From NCBI GenBank assembly GCA_036926305.1, contig JAXCHB010000050.1:10063501-10127500 (forward strand): a stretch of DNA of 64,000 bases, written 5' to 3'. Origin of the DNA: Uropetala carovei (lineage: Eukaryota > Arthropoda > Insecta > Odonata > Petaluridae). The position numbers and the translations under genes were made by a program. The notes beneath the pieces were generated by a model. The model was not told the DNA's origin, ran no database searches, and saw nothing but the letters and a program-made list of their open reading frames with translations. Of the stretch, positions 33,420-43,330 are shown piece by piece. The stretch's first letter is position 1, and each line of letters opens with the position of its first letter.

Positions 33420-33960
33420 CCTTAAAACGCCTCCTCCTCTTTCTTCTTTCTCCTTCTCTTTCTTCTTTTTCCTCTTTCTCTTACTGCTCCTCCTCCTCCT
33501 ACGGAACCTTCCCACTTGTTTCATCACGGTCGACCCTCTCAAACCCTCGTTGACCCTTAAAGCTCCTAGGACGGTATTTTTCCACCTACTCGCGCGCCCT
33601 CTGACCCTATTTCTACCCTCCTTTGACCACATTCCTCCCGATTTTATTCTCCTTATCTCTCTCTCTCTCTCTTACGTTCTCTCCCTCACTTCCCCGCCCC
33701 TTCGCTCTTTTTCTTTCGCCCTCCTTTATCCCGTCTCTTGTTTCTTACCGTCTCGTTTCGCACGTTCTTCCTCTTCTCCTCTCGGTTCCCTTTTATTCCT
33801 TTCTTTCAATTCCCTACGCTTACTCCTTTTTTCCGCTAATCCTCTCGCCCTATCGCTGTCCTACTTATTAAATCTTTACTCGTTCTCATTTGTCTCTTGT
33901 TTTGGTTCGCGATATTTTCCGTTCGATTCGTTTTCTCCTGTCTCTCGATCAGGGCACCTT
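33420..33960. repeat. Pyrimidine-rich block
   Basis: 540 bases of mostly C and T on the plus strand, with several TGACCC/TTGACC words in 33530-33640. The 137- and 82-codon ORFs are compositional. Confidence 0.7.
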
Positions 33961-34290
33961 TAATCTCTCACAACGCACAAGGTATTCAAATATCTTAACG
34001 CTTTGTCACAATAGAATGCGTGAAATATTATTATTATTATTAATCTTGACGTTTTTTTTTAATTTTGAGATTAGTTTATGTAAAGGTAATACGTTTTTTA
34101 AAAAATGCGTAAAAATCTCAAATAAGCCAAAAAAAAAGGATTTTCAGTGTAATAAATACAGTACTGCGATGTGGAAAGCAAGAGGGAAACTACCGCATTA
34201 AAATTCCCTATTAATGATTATATGGTTGCACAATATGAGTTCTCTCGAGGTAAAATAGTCCCCCAATCGGATCTCCGGGCGGGGACTGCC
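33961..34290. other. Unassigned AT-rich DNA
   Basis: Leads into the LINE endonuclease remnant. The N-terminal 45 codons of the open frame starting at 34171 are not recognisably endonuclease. Confidence 0.4.
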
Positions 34291-34314
34291 TTGAGGAAAG
34301 CATTTGTCGAAGGT

Positions 34315-34682
34315 AACTTACGCTTAGGTACTTGGAATGTAAAAACCATGAGGAAGGCAGGAAAGCTAGAGAACCTGAAAGAAGAAATGAGAAGAAATAG
34401 GATTGATATCATGGGGCTTAGCGAAGCTAGATGGGAAGGAGAAGGACAGTTGTACTCGGAAGAATTCACTCTGGAGGAAATAGTGGGGCAAGGGGAGTAG
34501 CTCTGGTACTTAGGAAAGATATGATGAAGAGCGTGACAAAAATAACAGCAACGAACGATAGGTTGATGGCAATAAAGCTAAAAGCAGTCCCAGTGGACGT
34601 GTTGATAATCCAGGTATATATGCCAACGTCCACTCATGAAGAAGAAGAAATTGAGGAGATGAATGAACAAATTAACGAGATA
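34315..34682 (+). pseudogene. APE-type LINE endonuclease remnant (RTE/BovB-like)
   Basis: An open frame encodes NLRLGTWNVKTMRKAGKLEN (GTWN from 34327) and then IDIMGLSEARWEGEG (SEARW from 34420). These are the N-terminal Asn-bearing and the catalytic Glu-bearing motifs of apurinic-like LINE endonucleases. A frameshift near 34465 moves to a second frame with SGGNSGARGVALVLRKD and then LIIQVYMPTS (about 34605), the next conserved motif. Homology stops at about 34680, so the His/Asp-containing C-terminal part of the endonuclease and the whole reverse transcriptase are missing. The motif set fits RTE-like elements best. Another APE-type clade cannot be excluded. A Helitron helicase remnant follows about 120 bases downstream on the same strand. 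Confidence 0.8.
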
Positions 34683-34798
34683 TGTATGTATGTACATATA
34701 AATAGGGGAATTTTGCATGGGTGTGTTCAGTTCATTTCTGAAATTGGTGATGTAAAAATAGAAAAAGTTGAATTAAAAGTAAAAAGCATCCTGAAGGT

Positions 34799-35277
34799 TT
34801 ATGGGAAATACTCAAAACTGACGTGATAGAAAATTATATTAGGAATGATTACGAACAACTTGCAGTTTCAAAGGATTTATGGGAAATCAAGAGATGTTTG
34901 TCTTCACATGGATTGAGCTGCTGTTCGTTGTATTTACCTGACCCTGGATATATAGTGAATTAAGTACAACAATTTGATATAATGGAAAAAGCAACAGAAG
35001 CAAAGGAAATAATTCATTGTTTAAACGGACTTCAGAGAAACCTCTTATACAAATTTTGCAAACCATTAATGATGAAACAATTGAACCAAGATGTTTCTAT
35101 CTCGATGGACCCGGAGGTTCAGGAAAGACATTTTTATTGAATACTTTAATGGGTTGTCTTCAAGGTCTTGGCCAAGTTGTTTTTTACCATTTGCTATTAA
35201 TGAAATTTCTTATGTTGTCTTGAACGTGCGGAAGAACACTGCACAGTGGATTTCAACTTTCAGTGTCGATTCTGCAT
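34799..35277 (+). pseudogene. Helitron Pif1-like helicase remnant
   Basis: The frame from 34799 encodes LWEILKTDVIENY, then LWEIKRCLSSHGLSC. These resemble the region just upstream of the helicase in Helitron Rep/helicase proteins, where a short helix and SHG/NG motif recur. A stop at about 34962 ends it. The next frame carries CFYLDGPGGSGKTFLLNTL with a clear Walker A motif (GPGGSGKT, 35107-35130). After compensating frameshifts and a TGA at 35221, the frame reads GRTLHSGFQLSVSIL (35230-35274), which matches the GRTAHSxF motif of Pif1-type Helitron helicases. The replication-initiator domain and the rest of the helicase are absent. It was probably the enzyme of an older autonomous Helitron, and non-autonomous Helitrons lie at 40.2 and 43.7 kb. 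Confidence 0.8.
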
Positions 35278-35855
35278 ATTTCTGTGTAATCTATGCCTGT
35301 GTGTGTGTGTATAAAGCGAGCGAGAGAGAGGAAATAACGCACAATGGAATGAAGTAATGGCAAGGAAGAAGACATCTCCCGTGCGCGTGCACGACGGAGC
35401 TTAACGATTTGTGCGAGAAGGAGAAGCTCACGGGTTTGCGTGTGCGAGGGGGAGGGAGGGAGAGAGAGATAGGAGAGAGGGAGGAAAGTAGTGAGAGCGG
35501 ATGAGGGGAAGAGAATATCACTTTGATCCCGTCTCCGTCCCGGTTATAGAGAGAAAGAGAAAGAGAGAGAGAGAGAAAGAGAGAGAAAAAAGCCAAACAT
35601 ACGCCGAAAGGTACTCGCAATGATGATAGCGGCCAAACGGCGATACAGCGCGCGCTATATCCATTCCCCCTATGTGTGCGTGCGTGTGTGCGCGCGAGCG
35701 AGCATGCGCCACCTATTTCGCCTCTCCTTTTTATTACGCTCAATTTTCCTTCTTCCCGCTTTCCTACGTATTTTCCATTAGTCCCTTATCTCCTTTTCTC
35801 TCGGCTAATATTTTCGCCGTTTGGTGAAAAATTTCCTGTCTCTGCCCTTGTTTCC
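35278..35855. other. Low-complexity and unassigned DNA
   Basis: GT run at 35298-35311, purine-rich 35320-35600, GCGC/GTGT-rich patch at 35645-35710. ORFs are compositional. Confidence 0.5.
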
Positions 35856-35859
35856 CCAC

Positions 35860-36548
35860 CCTCTGTATCCTGACTTTACTTTGTTTCCCTTTCTCTTTTT
35901 CTGTTTTATATTTGCATTTATTTCTCTCTCTCTCTCTCTCTCTCTCTTCCAATCTCTCTCCACTGTATATCTCTTTCTCTTCCTCCTCTCTCTCTCTCAC
36001 CCTTTCTACTCCTACTAGGGAGATTCCCTCTCTCTTCCTCTGTTCTATCTTTCTCTCTCCTCTCTCTCTCTACCTCAATTTATTTCTTTTACATTCCATT
36101 CCTGCCTTACTTTCTCCCATTTACCACCTCTCCGCCTTCCTTTCTTTTATCTGTACCTCTACCCTATCTTCTTCTGTTCTATCTCTCTTTCTCCTCTCCT
36201 CTCAACCTCTATCTCGTTCCCTATCTGTCTTCCTCATTTTCCCTCTATTTCTGTCCCTCCTTCTTTATCTCTATCTCTTACATCTCCTCATTTGTTCTAT
36301 TTCTCCTATCCTCTGTCTCTCCCTCTCTTTTCCTCTCCCTATCGCCCTCTCTTTTCCTCTCTCACTCTATCTCTACCTCGCATTCTCTCATACTCCCAAT
36401 CTAACTTCCTTTCTCCTATTTTACCCCTCTTTGCCTCCTTTCTTTCATCTCTCTCTTCCTTTCTCTCTGTTCTTTCTACGTCTCCTCTATTCTATTCTTT
36501 CTCCTATCAATGTCTCTCTCCTTCTCTCTAACTTTATCGTCATATCTT
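35860..36548. repeat. Long polypyrimidine block
   Basis: About 690 bases in which the plus strand is overwhelmingly C and T, including (CT)n near 35922-35946. The 247-codon ORF that spans it is Ser/Leu/Pro/Phe-rich throughout and is explained by this bias. Confidence 0.85.
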
Positions 36549-37330
36549 TTTTACTTTCTCCGTACGAAGGAATGGGAAAGTATTGTGATCACGAAAAAAA
36601 CGACTTCGAGATTTCAGCGGAAATACACGTTTTGAGGTCACTAGAACACGTTTAGACTATTTTCGGAATGATGTCTGTGTTCGCGCGCGTGTATGTGATT
36701 GGGGGCGCTCTAACTCAAAAAGTACTTGCTATATCGTTACCAAACTTCATATATAACACTTTAGCATGAGCACAAAGAACAAATTAGTTTTTGGACAATA
36801 ACGGTTAACCGGAAGTCGAGGTTTATTTGAAACTCGATTCGGTTTTTGCGATATTTCTCCCTTAAAACATCATTATTGTATATAATATTCTATACAAAGG
36901 TTATAGAGAATGTAATTTCCTACAAGTTTCATTTGAAAGAATTTTCCATAGCAGTTATTGTTTAGGAATTATTTATAAATAGTCGGTTTTTTCGGTTTCC
37001 GTCAAATATATCCTTAAAAACGTCCTTATTGGTAATCTTCGTGAGGACCAAAGTTGTAGAGAATAATATTTCTCCTAGGTTTTGTTTGAAACAAATTTTC
37101 GTAGAACCATTCATTTCGGAGATATTCAACTTTTTCTTAATGTCGAGTATATGGCGCCAATACCATATAGCGGTGAATTCTGTAGACATATTCATAATAT
37201 ACGTAATGTACGGTAATAAGGACGACTGTATTCTTTTACGATACGAAATGATAGTTTTGCCTTATAATGCTATTCATAATAATTTAAATGTCTATACCCC
37301 AAATTGGAGAAAGTCACGTGTTGGCCACAT
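36549..37330 (+). repeat. Dispersed repeat, copy 2 (family of 5.7 kb)
   Basis: It starts TTTACTTTCTCCGTACGAAG and continues GGGAAAGTATTGTGATCACG and GAGATTTCAGCGGAAATACA. All align with the reverse complement of 6290-6420. A diverged internal duplication is visible: TATAGAGAATGTAATTTCC at 36902 against TGTAGAGAATAATATTTC at 37054, with a period of about 152. Copy 1 has 144-bp units. No coding capacity is recognisable. Confidence 0.65.
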
Positions 37331-38822
37331 CAGATTTTTTCGAATACATTTCTATCTTTTCACATCTCCTATCTTCCCATTTCTCTAACTCTCTCTCTCT
37401 TCGCCCTCTTTATAACCCCCTTACTCTTTCACTCCCTCTCTCTCCCTTCTCCCTACGCTATTCTATTGCGGAACTCCTCACCATTATTCCTTTTTATTGC
37501 AGGAATGAGAGTGAACGTGTTGGCCCTTCTCTACGCCCAACCTACAAACGCGAGGTTCCTGGCTAAAGGCGAGCCGAGGTAGGGAGAAAGAGGAGAGGGA
37601 GGATGAAAGGGAAATGAGGATAAATGCCGCCCACTCATTCGCGCGTAGAGAAAGAGAGTGAGAGAGTGAGAGAGAAAGGGAAAGAGAGAAGGAAGGAGAA
37701 GCCAGATAGCCGCAGCATCAGCCTTACTCTTTTTAACGAAATGCAACGAAAAAGGGCTTTAGCGACTTAACATCCCTTTCCACATTACTGCGTGCCGTCA
37801 TTTGCTTTGTTTCCCGCATTTTCTTCCATATCTCTCTCTCTCTCAGTATTTCTCCGATTTTTAGATTAGTAGCTCCTCCGTAATTTATTTCCCGATGCGT
37901 TCGTTCTCCTTCCTTTCCTACTGGAACGGTAAAAAGAGTAAAATTTGCGCCTCGCTCTGTTTTACTTTACTTTCATCGAGTTTCCTTGCCGGTTTTTCTC
38001 TCGTTTGTTAGAATAGCGCGTGTGTTTTACTCGCACGATAATACTCTCTCCATCTGCTACCAATATTTTCCTTCCTATTCGTCCATTTTTGACCGTTTCA
38101 TCTTGCGCTTCTCTTATAGTTCACTTCCACCTTCTTCAACGGAACTTTTATCTGTGGTTTTAAACAGTTACAGCAAAAACGCGGTGATTCGAAATCTGTC
38201 ATTGCGAAATTCTAGCTTATGAGTTATGCTATGTGTGCTTCCGTCCCTTCTCACAACATTACTATACGCTGCTTATTGCGATGAAGCAACTGCTGTAAAC
38301 TTCGTTGTTACTAATTACGAAAATCCCATATGTCCGTTGAATTTTATTTCTACCTACGAGATTACATTGCACAACCTTATCTTCTGTCACTTTTTGGTGA
38401 CATGTCGTAGAATATTTTCTTTTCCAGTTCCTGTGCAACCTCTGCGCTTCTTTTTTTTTTGCAATTTCCTCTTATCTCTGTTCGTTTGATTTATTCAGCT
38501 CGTGTAAATTCGTGTTATCGTCTACACTAATTTTACATGTATTTTTTCTATTCTAATGCAGTCTTTGTCTTTACCAAGGTTGCTATTTTGCACCAGAACT
38601 GTGAAAAGGGTGCAGTGCGCCAAAACGTCCCTAACAATTCTTGTTTTTTTGTTTTAATATCGTAATGTAATGCCAAGTTTCCCCTAGGAAAACTAATCCG
38701 TATGATTCTTTGGCTACAGTCAATCTCACGTGTTTTATTTTGGTGATAACGTAAGAGGATATTTAACTTATTAATAAAGTTCTTCCGGCTGAACCCTTTC
38801 ACCTAGGGCATTTCCTTTCCAA
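37331..38822. other. Unassigned DNA with GA- and CT-rich patches
   Basis: CT-rich 37385-37460, purine-rich 37570-37700, otherwise AT-rich. ORFs such as 38226-38489 (87 codons) and 38548-38802 (84 codons) have no recognised domain. Confidence 0.4.
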
Positions 38823-38895
38823 CAGAGTTTCGCAAATGCTTAATGGGGTACTTTGAGAAACCGATAGTTGTTTCATTCGCGGAACGCCATTAATT
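38823..38895 (+). mobile_element. hAT-like end fragment
   Basis: CAGAGTTTCGCAAATGCTTA with GGGGTACTTTGAGAAACC and CGCGGAACGCC resembles the end at 9363 (CAGGGTTTCCCA ... CCGCGGAACC). No right end or target duplication was found. Confidence 0.35.
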
Positions 38896-39850
38896 GATTA
38901 GGATTACGGAGAAATATTTGAATATGAGCCTTCTCTACTCTCAGGAAGCTTGAATACTCTTACTCTGAGTCAGAGTCTGACCTATATTTTTATAGAAGCT
39001 TTACAGCTTTTTTTAAGTTTTAATTTTTTAAACTTCATTCTTCGATTTTTCAACACATTCATCTGAACTTCGTCATTTTTTCCAAGTGCGCGCTTAATTG
39101 CCCGTTACTTAGTTTCACTTCCTCTCTCTTTCTCCCTTGGGCTTCTAATTATTTTCCTGCATCTCCTTTTCCCTCTTTCATCCTCTCTCTCTCTCTTAAT
39201 GTCCTCCATTTCTACTTCCTCTCCCTCCATCCCTCTCTCTGTCTCTCACTCGCACTATCTTTACTATACGTATACGTCAACTTCGTCCCTCTCAAAGCGG
39301 CCAACGTCTCTCCGTAATCTTCCTTTCTCCCCTTTTACCTTAAAACCACCGCGTTGAACTCCCTTTTTCTCTCTCCAAAAACCATGACATCCGCCTCTTT
39401 AATACTGTGAACTTGCTGCCTAACCCTTGCCCTCAATTCTCTCGCTTTCTCAAGACTTCAATCTCCGTCGTACTTCCCTCTCGGTCCCTTTTCCTGTTAC
39501 TTGGGTTATATGCAGAGGGATTACGGAAAGTAGAGAGGGAGAAAGAGAGAGAGAAGGAGGGAGGGAAAGGATCGTGGAGAGAAACAGAGAATTGCAAATT
39601 AAGGAAATGGCAGGAAGGGTAGAGAGGGAGACCAGGTCGGATAATGTGGCGGAGAAGGATGGAGATGAAATCTGGAGCAGAATAAGATATTGATGAAGCG
39701 GAAGTGAGAGGGAGAATTTTCGGTTGGAGGGAGAAAGCGTGAAAATGAAGGAGTAAACCGGGAAATTTTACTCGTTTTATTTATTTTTCGACTAGATCAT
39801 AAACATCACTCTCCACGGCCTTATAAAATGAGCGCAACAACACTAACCAA
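38896..39850. other. Unassigned DNA; CT-rich then GA-rich
   Basis: Pyrimidine-rich at about 39115-39470, switching to purine-rich at 39520-39760. ORFs are compositional. Confidence 0.5.
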
Positions 39851-39857
39851 GACGAGC

Positions 39858-39955
39858 CCATACGACCATTCCCTCTACTGGGTTCGAACCCTCGACCCTT
39901 AGCATTTGGGGGATATACGCGCTAACCACGCCTCTACCGCGGCCGACGATTTCGG
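39858..39955 (-). mobile_element. tRNA-like SINE head
   Basis: On the minus strand GGTAGAGGCGTGGTTAGCGC (A-box region) is followed about 40 bases later by AGGGTTCGAACCC (perfect B box). Spacing fits a tRNA-derived promoter. The acceptor stem does not pair, so a SINE head or tRNA pseudogene is likelier than a functional tRNA. Confidence 0.5.
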
Positions 39956-40156
39956 AAAAGAGCGAAACTGAAAGAAAACGAGGAGTGATGAATGCTAGGG
40001 ATAAAAAAAACTGGAAAGGGAAGTGGAAAAAGGGAGTGACAGAGAAAAAGGCGAGAGAAAGTAGATAGATATACACAAAAAATACGTAGATAAAGAGGGA
40101 AAGTCATGCAAGAGCATTAAGTCGAAAAATTGCGCCCGATGTGACTATATAAAAGA
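39956..40156. other. Purine-biased spacer
   Basis: GA-rich, no recognised feature. Confidence 0.4.
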
Positions 40157-40569
40157 CTAGCTACAGTACCCGGCGTTTCCCGGGGAAAAACACAAAAAAA
40201 TGTTTCGATGTGCAAACATTTTAAATGAAACGGAATCATTTTTATTGTGGGTTAAGAGAGTTGCGTTGAGTTTGAATATATAAAGTTCGCTTTATTTGAG
40301 GGCGCGAGGTTAATATTATATTTTAATTTCAAAATGACATATATATTGAGAAAATTAGCATTAGCATATAAAGTTATTTTGCTTTTTGTACAATTAATAT
40401 AAAACATTTGGGATTAAAAAGTATCCTACGGCCTTCGTATTTGTGAAGAAAGCATCTGTTGAAAGTTTGATTATTCTAGCTTCAACGGTGTGGAAATGTA
40501 TAGATGCGCAAACAAACAAACAAACAAACCAGCAAACAAACAAACAAACTTTCATAAATATATATAAGA
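40157..40569 (-). mobile_element. Complete non-autonomous Helitron
   Basis: On the minus strand the element begins TCTTATATATATTTATGAAA, followed by GTTTG repeats. It ends with a CCCGG/CCGGG hairpin, GTACTGTAG and CTAG. The base before the TC is A and the base after CTAG is T. Helitrons insert between A and T without a target duplication, so both junctions are textbook. The 413-bp interior does not encode Rep or helicase, so it would depend on an autonomous partner. Confidence 0.88.
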
Positions 40570-40970
40570 TGGAAAACGGTATCTATATTTTTTCTACAAA
40601 GCAGGCGTCATCAGAATTAATTTAGTGATAGTACATATATTATTTATTTTAAAGGAATCTTCTATCTTTGAATCAACGCTGAAGATGGCTGCTTTGTAGT
40701 CGAAACGAGCATCTCGTTTTCCCTACTTTTTATGGCTGTTGTAGAGACTGGCAGTTTTATTTCTTCCCAAAAGGCGAGTAAAACATTTCTCTTTGAAAAA
40801 AAAGGCGTGGAAGAAGAGGAAGAGGTAGAGATGAAAAATGCTAAGGAAAGGGAAATATAGAATGAAAACAGGAAAAGGAAAAATCATCTGCTGGAGATGG
40901 TTAAACGAAGAAGAAATAAGCAAGGTTATGCGTGTCAAGACATATCAATACGAAAGTTTAGAACGAGAAT
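40570..40970. other. Unassigned DNA outside the ribozyme-like core
   Basis: Apart from the structured segment at 40679-40718, this holds only AT-rich and purine-rich DNA. Confidence 0.4.
40679..40718 (+). ncRNA. Hammerhead-ribozyme-like core
   Basis: CTGAAGA (40679-40685) is followed by T, then a six-pair stem GGCTGC/GTAGTC with loop TTT, then GAAA (40702-40705). After that comes a five-pair hairpin ACGAG-CAT-CTCGT. Conserved core boxes and helices II and III are therefore in hammerhead order. Helix I is not evident. The extra T between CTGAAGA and helix II departs from the canonical core. Such motifs are known near Penelope-like retroelements. Catalysis is untested and unlikely without helix I. 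Confidence 0.3.
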
Positions 40971-40982
40971 GAAAGAATAGAG

Positions 40983-41269
40983 CATTGGTTCTCATCCGGG
41001 GTGACATGACACATCAGGGTGACGCGAGGGTTATTGAGAGGTGACGCGAATATTTGATAAATTCACAATGTATCATATTCTGTATTATAAAAATAAATAA
41101 AACCAGGAGAATAAACACGCATGCTTATTTAAGTGTCAGAATTTCATCTTTATGTGGTAGAGAAAGCTCAATTTTTCTTTAAAGGTGACTTGAAGGTAAT
41201 GGAACTCTAAAGGGGGTGAGGCATAACTGAACATGCGGTGACGTAGCAAAAAAAGGTTGAGAGCCACTG
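40983..41269. mobile_element. hAT-type MITE with perfect 8-bp target duplication
   Basis: The left end is CATTGGTTCTCATCCGGGG. The right end, reverse-complemented, is CAGTGGCTCTCAACCTTTTT. GAATAGAG stands on both sides (40975-40982 and 41270-41277). Two internal GGTGACGCG words lie near the left end and a GGTGACGTAGC near the right. The 287-bp element is non-coding. Confidence 0.9.
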
Positions 41270-41553
41270 GAATAGAGCATAGTGTAGGAAGCATGAAATG
41301 AGGCGGAAAAGGGCAATAAGAGAGATTAATGGATATGAGCGGACATGGCAAAGGAATAGAATAGTATAAAGGGAAACAATAAGAACAATAAGTAGTGTTA
41401 TCAATGAATATGGTTAAAATTAGGGTGTTTTTATTTACTTTTTAATTGTTCCCTATCCGCTTATGTGAACGTTTCAAAAATCAGCTGTTCAAGAATAAGT
41501 GGCATTGATGTGGAAATGCACGTTCAAAATTTCAGGTTTCCATCCTTTTAGAC

Positions 41554-41730
41554 CAGGTATAGCAAATACAAGAAGTGGCACGCTTTTTACTTGGCACGCG
41601 CAAGCTTATATTTTCTATATAAAATATGAAGTTTCTTAGAGAAGAAGTAAACTAGTGGCACGCGAAATAACATTCGGATGATTCGCCTTACATTCTTGGC
41701 ACGCGACACAAAAATCATTTGCCATCCCTA
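41554..41730. mobile_element. hAT-type MITE nested in repeat B, 7/8 target duplication
   Basis: The left end is CAGGTATAGCAAAT. The right end, reverse-complemented, is TAGGGATGGCAAAT. Flanks are TTTTAGAC (41546-41553) and ATTTAGAC (41731-41738). Removing the 177-bp insert rejoins the family-B repeat cleanly at TTTCCATC...GAC. Internal GGCACGCG words occur near both ends. Confidence 0.78.
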
Positions 41731-41911
41731 ATTTAGACTTTCAGAGATAAAAACAACTACGGCCCTATCAGACCCTGTATATTTTTAACACTCAAATCTA
41801 AAGACAACACTTACATAATGAGGAATTAATAGTAGTTGGATATAGCTGGAACAAGTGGTAGTATTTATCTCTGAACATGGATAAAATTATCGCGTTTTTT
41901 TGCATCTATAT

Positions 41912-42178
41912 CAGGGGCGGATCCAGAAACTTCTCAGGGGGGGGGGGGGGGGGTCGCGATCGCCCCTCCACCTATCGAATCCGCCCCTGCCAACTGCCCA
42001 ATATTTTGAAAACCCCTACCCCTATCAGAATCCTTCTTCCCTTGCTATACAGACCTAATCTGCGGCGTATAAATGAGGATTTTTGCGCGGAATGAATTTA
42101 AGAAAGCACCCAGTGGAGTGCAATGAGGTTGTCTAAGGAGGGGGCGATCGCCCCCCTCCCCCCGTGGATCCGCCACTG
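41912..42178. mobile_element. hAT-type MITE, GGCGGATCCA family, nested
   Basis: The left end is CAGGGGCGGATCCAGAAAC. The right end, reverse-complemented, is CAGTGGCGGATCCACGGGG. Flanks are ATCTATAT (41904-41911) and ATCTATAC (42179-42186), an 8-bp duplication with one change. Internal GCGATCGCCCC occurs near both ends, extending the TIR. A 17-base G run at 41937-41953 is a likely slippage site. It shares the outer TIR with 21345-21588. Confidence 0.88.
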
Positions 42179-42645
42179 ATCTATACCGATACATATTCGA
42201 TCCCTACATCTTAGTTTGTGAGTGACATTGAAGTATAAACGTACGTTCAAAATTTCAGATTTCCTTCGAGATATTTTAAAATATTTAAATAGGTCCCTAT
42301 CCGATCCTGTATGTTTTACAGAACTATAATCTAAGGAAATACAAATGGCAGCAATGCAGAAATATATATTCGGTCACTAGAGCATCGTTTGTAAGTGGCA
42401 CAGATGCGGAAATGTACGCTCAAAATTTAAGCTTTCCATCTTTTATACCTTTGGAGCTATTTTAAAATATTTAAATAGGCCCCTATCCGACCTTTTATAT
42501 TTTTCAAAACTCAAACATAAAGAAAAACAAATGACGGCAACGAGGAAATCCACATTCCAACTTTCAGATTTTTATCGTTCACGGTATCTGCTCAATTTCA
42601 ATTTAAGCATGTGTACAGACAGACAAACACCCAAGTGAAGCTATA

Positions 42646-42990
42646 ACCTCGTTAAAAAAAACGCGCTGAAACCATACGCAATGAGAAATAGACTGGACGC
42701 AGAGAGAGAGAGATAAAGCCGAAAATTGAGATAAAGAAAATGAACCTAGTACAGCGCGAGAGAAAGGATGGGCGGCAGAGGAGCGGAGAGATAGAGAAAT
42801 AGAGGAGATAGAGGAAGGGGGGAGGAATGAGATAGAGATAGAGAACAGGGGAGGTATGAGAGGACAATAGAGAGAGAGTAATAGGGAGGGAGTGAGAGGG
42901 AGACAAGAGGTGGGAAGTACGGCGGTAGGGAGGCGTAGAGGTGGCTTCGGCCCATTCCCCCGCATTGCGGCACCGCGGGTGGGGGAATAT
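42646..42990. repeat. Purine-rich block
   Basis: GAGA/GGAG-rich plus strand. The 217-, 141- and 120-codon minus-strand ORFs over this and the next CA repeat are compositional. Confidence 0.75.
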
Positions 42991-43083
42991 CGCATACACA
43001 CACGTGGACATATGCACACACACACACACGAGGACATATGCACACACACACACACAAGAGGACATATGCACACACACACACAG
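42991..43083 (+). repeat. Higher-order (CA)n repeat
   Basis: The unit GAGGACATATG plus (CA)n occurs three times in a row (starts about 43003, 43030 and 43059), giving a period of about 28 on top of the dinucleotide repeat. Confidence 0.85.
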
Positions 43084-43129
43084 ATGTTATCACGGCAACA
43101 ATTGCCACCGTTTGCTAGGGGAAGTGTTA

Positions 43130-43330
43130 GGGTTGTTGGGGGGAGGGGGGGGGGGGGGTGAGTCGGTGGAGGTATGCGATGGGAGGGAGGGGTTTCGGAC
43201 AGTTTTGGTAGGAAGGAAAGAGATGGGAGATGCACGTGTGTGTGTGTGTGTGGCATGAAGAGCGAGGGAGATAGAGGGAGAGGGGGGTAGAAAGGAAGGA
43301 GGGAGGGGGAATGGAGGGATTCGAATCACG
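43130..43330. repeat. G-rich tract
   Basis: Long G runs at about 43138-43159 and GGGAGG repeats, with a TG run at 43236-43252. It has G-quadruplex potential. Confidence 0.75.

Larger units (their letters stand above)
41485..42645 (+). repeat. Family-B repeat array (about 177-bp units) with nested MITEs
   Basis: Units carry GTGGCA-TGTGGAAATG, TTCAAAATTTCAG, TTTCCATC and CCCTATCNGACC in order, at 41495-41835 (split), 42190-42350 and 42376-42600. The last two are offset by about 177 bases. The array ends with a GACAGACAAACA tail at 42617. Two hAT MITEs are inserted in it. A related single copy lies at 31.7 kb. Non-coding. Confidence 0.7.

Noticed and set aside
35912..36655. Longest open frame in the window (247 codons)
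   Set aside because: It is Ser/Leu/Pro/Phe-rich throughout and fully explained by a CT-only tract, where stop codons are rare.
39858..39955. Possible tRNA gene on the minus strand
   Set aside because: A and B boxes are present, but there is no cloverleaf with paired acceptor arms.
42603..43256. 217-codon minus-strand frame
   Set aside because: Built from purine-tract complement and (CA)n translation. Overlapping frames are equally long.
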